A DNA stretch of 18,088 nt from Gammaproteobacteria bacterium (GTDB taxonomy: Bacteria; Pseudomonadota; Gammaproteobacteria; Pseudomonadales; Azotimanducaceae). The stretch's first letter is position 1; each line of letters starts with the position of its first letter. The notes beneath the pieces were generated by a model that worked only from the letters and a program-made list of their open reading frames with translations, ran no database searches and was not told the origin of the DNA. This document shows, piece after piece, positions 13,238 through 18,088 of the stretch. Location of the stretch: NCBI GenBank assembly GCA_026706425.1, contig JAPOYW010000684.1:2847-20934 (forward strand), written 5' to 3'. A program made the translations under genes and the position numbers.

Positions 13238-14488
13238 CTAGTCGTTCAGGAACGCCCTGACGTCCTCCTGGCCGTGATAACGCTCTGGTATCGGGAACCG
13301 GAACACGCGGGCGGCATTCAGTCCGAGAATCTTCGCACGCTCTGCGTCGGTCAGTTGACCCATCGTTCGTTCGATCGCTTCAGCCGAATGGGGCCACGTG
13401 CCTTCGTGGTGCGGGTAGTCGTTGGCCCATAGGAAGTTGTCGACTAGGTTGTGCTCCCGGGCAAGATCCAGTCCGGGTTTGTCCTCCTGGAAGGTCGCGA
13501 ATCCGCACTGCCGGAAGTAGTCGCTCGGCAGCCGCCTGAGCTTGGGACGGACGAACATGTGGTGTTTCCGGTACGCCTCGTCGAGCGCCCAGATCGTCCA
13601 GGGCACCCACCCGATGCCCGCCTCGACGCTGCCGAAACGCAGGTCGGGATAGCGCTCGAGAACGCCGGAAGCACATAGGTTGGCGATGGGTTCCATGGTC
13701 GGCGCCAGCGAATGGACCGCGTAGTTGACCACGGCGCCGCCGTTGCCCCGCGATGTTCGGGGATCGCGCCCCGTCGAGACGTGGAACGTTATCGGGAGGT
13801 CAACCTGGGTGATGCAGGCCCACAGCGGATCGAACTCGGGAAGATTGTAGTTCGAGTGCTCGTGGTCCGGCGGTCCCCAGACCGGCTTGCAGGGCAGCGC
13901 CAAACCGCGGAACCCGAGGGCCGCGACGCGCTGGATCTCTTCGATCGCCCCGTTGAGATCGGCGGAGGCGATGCAGCCCATCGGCGATAGCCGGTCGTTG
14001 TAGGCGCCGAATACCTCCCAGGCCCAGTCGTTCCAGACGCGACACATGGCTTGACTGAATTCGGCATCCGGCGTTGCCCAGATGGTGAGTCCCTTGTTGG
14101 GGAAGAGCACCTCCGCATCGACGCCGTCCTCGGCGAGGTCGGCGAGGCGTTGTTCCGGCGTCTCCCCCGCGCCGTTGCGCAACCGGTCTTCCCCGTCGAA
14201 GACGATGTTGCGGATGCGCACGGGTCGGAAGCCCTCGGTCTTCTGGTATTTGCGGCCGTGTGCGTCGACGGCGACGCCGGGCAGTCGGTCGCGGTACCTC
14301 GTGTCGATCCGGGTACGCCACAGATCGGCGGGCTCCTGCACATGACCATCCGTCGACACCATGAAGTACTTGTTGGGGTCGTCCGGCCGTGCGGTGCGGC
14401 TCCAGCCTTCGATGCCGGGCGTAGAGAGACGCCAGGCGTTGTTCTCGTCGGTCTCGGCGAGGGATTGTTCGGACGCGGAAGGTGCCAA
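13238..14488 (-). CDS. Amidohydrolase-2 family metal-dependent hydrolase (second copy)
   Basis: A 416-residue TIM-barrel hydrolase. After a 40-residue N-tail (DENNAWRLSTPGIEGWSR) the barrel opens with FMVSTDGHVQEPADLW, holding the D-x-H metal motif as Asp47-Gly-His49. Further blocks are DAEVLFPNKG, LPITFHVSTG with a probable metal His, FGSVEAGIGWVPW, and FLWANDYPHHEGTWP with the final Asp. This is the ACMSD-like COG2159 superfamily (decarboxylases and hydrolases). No ATG or GTG precedes the conserved N-tail in frame; a TTG at 14488 with GGAG about eight bases upstream is the best start, and ATG at residue 43 would cut the conserved tail. It is diverged from the amidohydrolase at 1508-2695 and stands alone, divergent from the DUF924 gene. 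Confidence 0.85.
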   Translation of the reverse strand: MAPSASEQSLAETDENNAWRLSTPGIEGWSRTARPDDPNKYFMVSTDGHVQEPADLWRTRIDTRYRDRLPGVAVDAHGRKYQKTEGFRPVRIRNIVFDGEDRLRNGAGETPEQRLADLAEDGVDAEVLFPNKGLTIWATPDAEFSQAMCRVWNDWAWEVFGAYNDRLSPMGCIASADLNGAIEEIQRVAALGFRGLALPCKPVWGPPDHEHSNYNLPEFDPLWACITQVDLPITFHVSTGRDPRTSRGNGGAVVNYAVHSLAPTMEPIANLCASGVLERYPDLRFGSVEAGIGWVPWTIWALDEAYRKHHMFVRPKLRRLPSDYFRQCGFATFQEDKPGLDLAREHNLVDNFLWANDYPHHEGTWPHSAEAIERTMGQLTDAERAKILGLNAARVFRFPIPERYHGQEDVRAFLND

Positions 14489-14554
14489 GACGGTGTCTCC
14501 GTTGGAGGGATCGACTACTGTAGCGCAATAGTTGCCTTGGCTGTGAGAGCGCCA
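14489..14554. promoter_or_regulatory. Divergent intergenic spacer (amidohydrolase / DUF924)
   Basis: These 66 nt separate divergently oriented starts and must contain or border both promoters. I see the GGAG ribosome site for the TTG start on the minus strand but no convincing -35/-10 pair on either strand. Positional call only. Confidence 0.28.
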
Positions 14555-15148
14555 ATGACGCCGACAGAGGTTCTCGAGTTCTGGCTGGGTCCTGCGCCGG
14601 ATGACCCCGAGTCGGTCGCCCGGGCAGCGAAGCGCTGGTACATCACGGATGACGGCTTCGATGCCGAAATCCGGGGCCGATTCGGTGCCATGATCGAACA
14701 GACGCAACGAGGCGCGTTTGCGGGTTGGGCAGAAACGCCCGAAGGCGCCTTGGCCTTGGTGATCCTGCTCGACCAGTTTCCGCGCAACGCGTACCGAGGA
14801 ACGGCAGATGCGTTTGCGGGCGACCCGGTTGCATTGGCCGTTACAAGACGTGCGGTCGAGCACGGTTTCGACCGCGAACTCGCCATTCCCGGACGGGCGT
14901 TTCTCTACCATCCCTTCGAGCACAGCGAGCATCAGGCGGATCAGGAGCGCTCAGTCGTGCTATTTGAATCCCTCGCTGCGGAAGCACCACCGCGTTGGCG
15001 CGAATTCGCAGCGGACTTCGTGCCCTATGCCCACGCTCACCGAGACGTCATCGCACGTTTCGGTCGATTCCCGCACCGCAACGCTATCCTCGGGCGTGCG
15101 AGCACGGCTGAAGAGCAAGCCTATCTGGACCGGGGAGATGGCTTCTGA
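14555..15148 (+). CDS. DUF924 family protein
   Basis: A 197-residue protein spanning a whole DUF924 domain. Diagnostic blocks are VLEFWLGP at the N-terminus, the RWY...FDAEIRGRFG segment, ALALVILLDQFPRNAYRGTADAFAGD in the middle, RAFLYHPFEHSEHQADQERSV, and the C-terminal RFGRFPHRNAILGRASTAEEQAYL. The family is an all-helical, TPR-like fold found widely in Proteobacteria and fungi; its biochemical role is not established. Several conserved His, Glu and Arg residues suggest a real active or binding site. ATG 14555 is used; an in-frame GTG at 14543 would add four residues. It probably forms a single-gene unit, followed by 135 nt before the next gene. Confidence 0.9.
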   Translation: MTPTEVLEFWLGPAPDDPESVARAAKRWYITDDGFDAEIRGRFGAMIEQTQRGAFAGWAETPEGALALVILLDQFPRNAYRGTADAFAGDPVALAVTRRAVEHGFDRELAIPGRAFLYHPFEHSEHQADQERSVVLFESLAAEAPPRWREFAADFVPYAHAHRDVIARFGRFPHRNAILGRASTAEEQAYLDRGDGF

Positions 15149-15283
15149 CTGAGTCCCGCGACGGCGTTTGAGAGATTTCGCACGTGGCTTGGGGTCGTTG
15201 GCTTGCATACCTGTCGGTTTTGCGTGCGTAAAGTGGAGCCTATGGTCGTCGGCCACGGCCGGGTGAAGGAAGGCGCGTTTGCT

Positions 15284-15898
15284 ATGATCGGGGTTCCCGG
15301 ACTGGCTTCATCGAAGACGTCGTTGGTCAAGAAACCGCAACGCCGCCGCCTCACGGTGGATGACTTCGCCAAGATGTGCGAGGTGGGAATTCTCTCGGCC
15401 GACGACCGCGTCGAACTCATCGATGGAGTGCTTGTCGAAATGCCGCCAATGGGGTCCGAGCACGCGGGGATCGTTAACGAACTGGCCAATATCCTTCCGG
15501 GTCTGCTTGACCCGGCGGTGCGCCTGCGGGTGCAGTCATCCGTCCAGCTAACGAGGTACACCCAGCCCGAACCGGACCTGGCGGTCGTCAGTCGCGATTC
15601 CCGGCTCTATCTGCGCCGCCATCCGCAACCGGAGGAAATTCTCATCGCGATCGAGGTGGCGGATTCGTCGCTTGAGTTCGACCGTGAGCAAAAGATGCCG
15701 CGTTACGCGGCGGCGGGCGTACCCGAAGCGTGGCTCGTTGACGTGCGTGCACGAAGCATCTCCGTGTACACCGACCCGACCTCGGAAGGTTACCGTGCTT
15801 CGCGCACGTTGGGATGGAACCAGGAGCTAGCCGCCACAGCCGTTGAGGGTCTCCGCCTCACCTTCGAGAAAGTCCTTCCGAGCGCGTATTTTCCGTAA
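15284..15898 (+). CDS. Uma2 family (PD-(D/E)XK) putative endonuclease
   Basis: A 204-residue protein of the Uma2 / DUF820 family (COG4636), predicted to be a restriction-like nuclease. The typical order is present: LTVDDFAKM, VELIDGVLVEMPPMG (Glu44 in the first helix-strand), QPEPDLAVVSRD with Asp98, ILIAIEVADSSLEFDREQKMPRYAAAG with Glu124 and Lys137, and VPEAWLVDVRARSISVY. Thus the D...ExxA...K catalytic pattern looks complete. ATG 15284 follows an AAGGAAGG site; in-frame ATG 15242 and TTG 15203 are longer alternatives. Uma2 genes are very numerous in cyanobacteria and scattered elsewhere, often as lone genes; no methylase, transposase or toxin partner is visible here. Cellular role unknown. 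It converges with the carotenoid oxygenase gene across 36 nt. Confidence 0.87.
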   Translation: MIGVPGLASSKTSLVKKPQRRRLTVDDFAKMCEVGILSADDRVELIDGVLVEMPPMGSEHAGIVNELANILPGLLDPAVRLRVQSSVQLTRYTQPEPDLAVVSRDSRLYLRRHPQPEEILIAIEVADSSLEFDREQKMPRYAAAGVPEAWLVDVRARSISVYTDPTSEGYRASRTLGWNQELAATAVEGLRLTFEKVLPSAYFP

Positions 15899-15934
15899 GG
15901 CGGACCGTAGCGGCGCGGGGTGCCCAACGTTGCG

Positions 15935-17341
15935 TCAGGCCGCGTCGTTGTACTTCCAATTGCCGTGGAAGCCGTAGGGAACCCGGTGCGGCAACTCGGC
16001 ACACGCGATCGGTCCATCGCCGAGGTTCTCGGCATCGAAGAACGCGAGGTCGCTGCGGTTCTCGCGCCCGCGATGGACGACGCTTAGCAGGTAGCCGTCC
16101 CCCTCGGCGGCGTCCCTCGACTTCGGGACGAACACCGGCTCGCCGGTGGTATCGCCGTCTGCGAGCACGTAACGGGCGTGTCGGCCGCTTCCGAAATCGT
16201 GGTGCACGATGCTGTTGAGGGTCAGGTCATTGCTGCCATTGGACGCCGCCGCGTAGTAGCCGTGGTGGTAGGTCGTGCCGGCGAAACGTTCGTCCAAGCG
16301 CGGGAACTCCCCGGTCGTGTCGTCGAGCCGGCGTCGCTGCACGCCGTTGGCGTTGTCGGCGAGGTCGATGATCCATTCCGTCAGACGCGCTTGGGGCGGT
16401 GCCGTCGGCGTCCCGTCGACGTTCGGGAACAATGGGACCTCCTCGAACTGCATCAAGTGGGCGACGATGCGATTCCCATCCGTGTAGGCGTTCATGGGAT
16501 GGAACACGAAGCAGGGGTCGGTTTCGAACCAGCGGATGTCGGCGACGGAGCCATCGCGGCGCATGACGGCGAGGTGGGTTCCCTTGTCCGGTTCCCACGC
16601 GAACACGGGTTTGCCCCGAATCGCCCGGGTCCGGCTGGCGGTGACCGGGAATACGGGAAACACGACGTGTTCGTCGGTGACGATGAAGTCGTGCATCATG
16701 CTGGCGAAAGGCGCCTTGAAGCGCTCGGACCGAGTGAGCGTCCCGGATGCATCGACCGTGTGGTAGCTCACGTCCTTGCTGAACACGCCCGACGCCATGT
16801 AGCCGAAGAAAAGCATCTCGCCGCTCTTGGGATCGATCTTGGGATGCGCGGTCACGGGACCGTCGAGGTGGTCGCCGAACCGCCAGGCGCCGATGGAGTC
16901 GAGCGTCTCCGGATCGATCTCGAACGGTGCGTGGGCTTCCTCGAGGGCCAGCAGCTTGCCGCCATGCCAGACGATATTGGTGTTGGCGAGCCCGTCGTCT
17001 TCCACACCCCGCGCGGCACGGTCGTTCTGCAGCGGGTTGAACGGATTGACGAGGCTGCGCCTTTCGCGCCGTTCCGCCTTCCATTTGCCGGTGCGCACCC
17101 AGCGGTTTCGGTAGCGAACCCGACCGTTCTGGACGTGGAACATGTGCAGCATGCCGTCGCCGGCGAACCAGTGGTGGTCGCGGCGAGGCGGAAACTGCGG
17201 ATCCGGGCCGTTGCGGTAGTAGGTGATGTCGAGATCCTTGGGCAGTTCACCGCGCACGATCGCGTCGTCGATGTCGCACTCCATGCGAATCGGCGCATAG
17301 TTCCCCTTGAGTTGGGGATGGTCGGGGTAGGGCGTCGTCAT
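15935..17341 (-). CDS. Carotenoid oxygenase family protein
   Basis: A 468-residue member of the carotenoid cleavage / retinal pigment epithelium 65 family, full length for bacterial members. These seven-bladed propeller enzymes hold Fe(II) with four histidines and cleave alkene bonds with O2 in carotenoids, apocarotenoids or stilbenes. All four appear: His166 (TAHPKID), His217 (MMHDFIVTDEH), His281 (FVFHPMNAYTDGN) and His459 (GFHGNW). The N-terminal block ITYYRNGPDPQF...HHWFAGDGMLHMFHV is also typical. Bacterial relatives include lignostilbene dioxygenases, so an aromatic alkene substrate is possible. ATG 17341 has a GAGGA site just upstream. The GH32 gene ends 36 nt before it on the same strand, so the two may be co-transcribed. 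No carotenoid synthesis gene is seen in the window. Confidence 0.93.
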   Translation of the reverse strand: MTTPYPDHPQLKGNYAPIRMECDIDDAIVRGELPKDLDITYYRNGPDPQFPPRRDHHWFAGDGMLHMFHVQNGRVRYRNRWVRTGKWKAERRERRSLVNPFNPLQNDRAARGVEDDGLANTNIVWHGGKLLALEEAHAPFEIDPETLDSIGAWRFGDHLDGPVTAHPKIDPKSGEMLFFGYMASGVFSKDVSYHTVDASGTLTRSERFKAPFASMMHDFIVTDEHVVFPVFPVTASRTRAIRGKPVFAWEPDKGTHLAVMRRDGSVADIRWFETDPCFVFHPMNAYTDGNRIVAHLMQFEEVPLFPNVDGTPTAPPQARLTEWIIDLADNANGVQRRRLDDTTGEFPRLDERFAGTTYHHGYYAAASNGSNDLTLNSIVHHDFGSGRHARYVLADGDTTGEPVFVPKSRDAAEGDGYLLSVVHRGRENRSDLAFFDAENLGDGPIACAELPHRVPYGFHGNWKYNDAA

Positions 17342-17377
17342 GGTGAGTCCTCACAGCTTCAGCGGGGAACGGTCACC

Positions 17378-18088
17378 TTAGCTCATCGCCGTCGGCATTC
17401 GACAGCGCGGCGACGGCACGCCCTCGGTGGGCGATTCGTCCGTCGAATAGACCAGGGGTGCCATGTCCCAGGCTTGGACCGGCGAGAAGGCGGCTAGTCC
17501 GCCCTCGGCGAACAAGCGCGTCTGGCGGCTAGCCGCCAGGGTCGGGTAGATTCGACCGGTCAACTTGCACCGATCATTGGCGTAGACCTCGATGATCGAC
17601 GCGTCCAGGAATACGGCGAGGCGAAGCATGCCGTCCTCGTCGAGGGGACAGGGTGCCGTCTGGACCGGGTGGTCTCGCTTCTTCGCCCGGGTGGCCATGG
17701 GGAACGAGCGGAATACGGCGGGGTCCCGGCTGGACCGCGTGGAGTCGATCGAAAGCGTGCGTGCCGCGGCGTCGTAGACGATTCGCGTTTCCTCGATGCG
17801 GTTCGGCGCCGCCCGGACACTCAAGCCCGCGCGCCGTGCGCCGCGGGGCTGGATGGCCAATCGAAGTTCCAGGCAATGGCCGGCTAGCGTCGGAAAGAGC
17901 CGTTCGTCGTCGTCGAGCGTCACAGCCGCCGTTTCGCGGGAGTCTCGGCGCAGCAGTTCGGTCTCGCGCACGGGTTCGACCATGAGCCCGCCGGAGTCCG
18001 TCGCGGTGAGCACGCTGGGAAGGGTCATGGTTGCGAACTGGTCGGTTCCTCGCCTGCGCTGTGCAATGGCCCAGGCCCAGAAAACCCG
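17378..18088 (-). CDS. Glycoside hydrolase family 32-like protein (C-terminal part, cut by right edge)
   Basis: The last 236 codons of a gene entering from the right edge; the frame is open to base 18088, so the ATG at 18028 is internal. The visible segment starts RVFWAWAIAQRRRG, then MTLPSVLTATDSGGLMVEPV, matching the end of the GH32 five-bladed propeller. A beta-sandwich follows whose signature is LRLAVFLDASIIEVYANDRCKLTGRIYP, the usual GH32 C-terminal domain. GH32 enzymes (invertases, levanases, inulinases and relatives) hydrolyse fructosides. The catalytic Asp and Glu lie outside the window, so activity cannot be checked. The tail (YSTDESPTEGVPSPRCR) is low in structure. It lies directly upstream of the carotenoid oxygenase gene on the same strand. 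Confidence 0.75.
   Translation of the reverse strand, partial: RVFWAWAIAQRRRGTDQFATMTLPSVLTATDSGGLMVEPVRETELLRRDSRETAAVTLDDDERLFPTLAGHCLELRLAIQPRGARRAGLSVRAAPNRIEETRIVYDAAARTLSIDSTRSSRDPAVFRSFPMATRAKKRDHPVQTAPCPLDEDGMLRLAVFLDASIIEVYANDRCKLTGRIYPTLAASRQTRLFAEGGLAAFSPVQAWDMAPLVYSTDESPTEGVPSPRCRMPTAMS

Noticed and set aside
15149..15283. Possible sigma-70 promoter before the Uma2 gene
   Set aside because: TTGCAT and TAAAGT-like hexamers are present but their spacing is about 20 nt, too far for a convincing call.
15899..15934. Possible bidirectional terminator between Uma2 and carotenoid oxygenase genes
   Set aside because: Only short GC matches (GGG with CCC, and CAACGTTG) without a stable stem or a T-run on either strand.
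16178..17497. 439-codon plus-strand frame opposite the carotenoid oxygenase
   Set aside because: Antisense shadow; the minus-strand frame has all four iron-binding histidines and a normal start.

Overview
The window looks like a chromosomal segment of a GC-rich Gram-negative bacterium. The evidence is a TonB/ExbB/ExbD system with its outer-membrane receptor, a periplasmic di-heme peroxidase with a signal peptide, and a lipoprotein with a lipobox. Gene content (acyl-CoA ligase, MaoC-type hot-dog proteins, several metal-dependent amidohydrolases, a carotenoid oxygenase) suits an environmental, probably aquatic, Pseudomonadota-like organism. I cannot name a lineage from sequence alone. No rRNA, tRNA, CRISPR array, insertion sequence or phage gene was seen. 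No gene-free stretch exceeds 300 bases; the longest is the 192-nt leader at 6263-6454.

Region 1 (1-5017, all minus strand) is a compact catabolic-looking operon. In order of transcription it encodes an MFS transporter, a MaoC-N-like hot-dog protein, a second MaoC-like hot-dog protein, an amidohydrolase-2 metal hydrolase, a membrane-anchored alpha/beta hydrolase, a VOC protein and the N-terminus of an acyl-CoA synthetase that leaves the window. Most gaps are 8-46 nt, and one pair overlaps by 23 nt. The combination suggests import or export of an organic acid, activation to a CoA thioester, hydration and ring or ester hydrolysis. The substrate is not visible.

Region 2 (5099-12214, plus strand) is the most interesting part. 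A MauG/cytochrome-c-peroxidase-like di-heme protein is followed by a structured leader and then a run of seven genes: TonB-dependent receptor, ExbB, ExbD, a second ExbD, TonB, a DUF4920 protein and an ArsI/CadI-type C-As lyase homologue. From exbB onward the genes touch or overlap by 1-4 nt, so they are probably translated as one unit. The second ExbD has Asn where the first has the proton-carrying membrane Asp. The receptor carries its only mature cysteines as three close pairs in acidic loops. Together this may be a dedicated uptake system for an organometal(loid) or metal-loaded ligand, with its own energiser and a cytoplasmic processing enzyme; that is inference.

Region 3 (12211-14488, minus strand) holds an internal fragment of a cytochrome bd oxidase subunit I gene (cydA/cioA type) wedged between arsI and a small BamE-like lipoprotein gene, followed by a second amidohydrolase starting at TTG. 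Region 4 (14555-18088) holds a DUF924 gene and a Uma2-family nuclease gene on the plus strand, a carotenoid oxygenase on the minus strand, and the C-terminal part of a GH32-type glycosidase gene running off the right edge.
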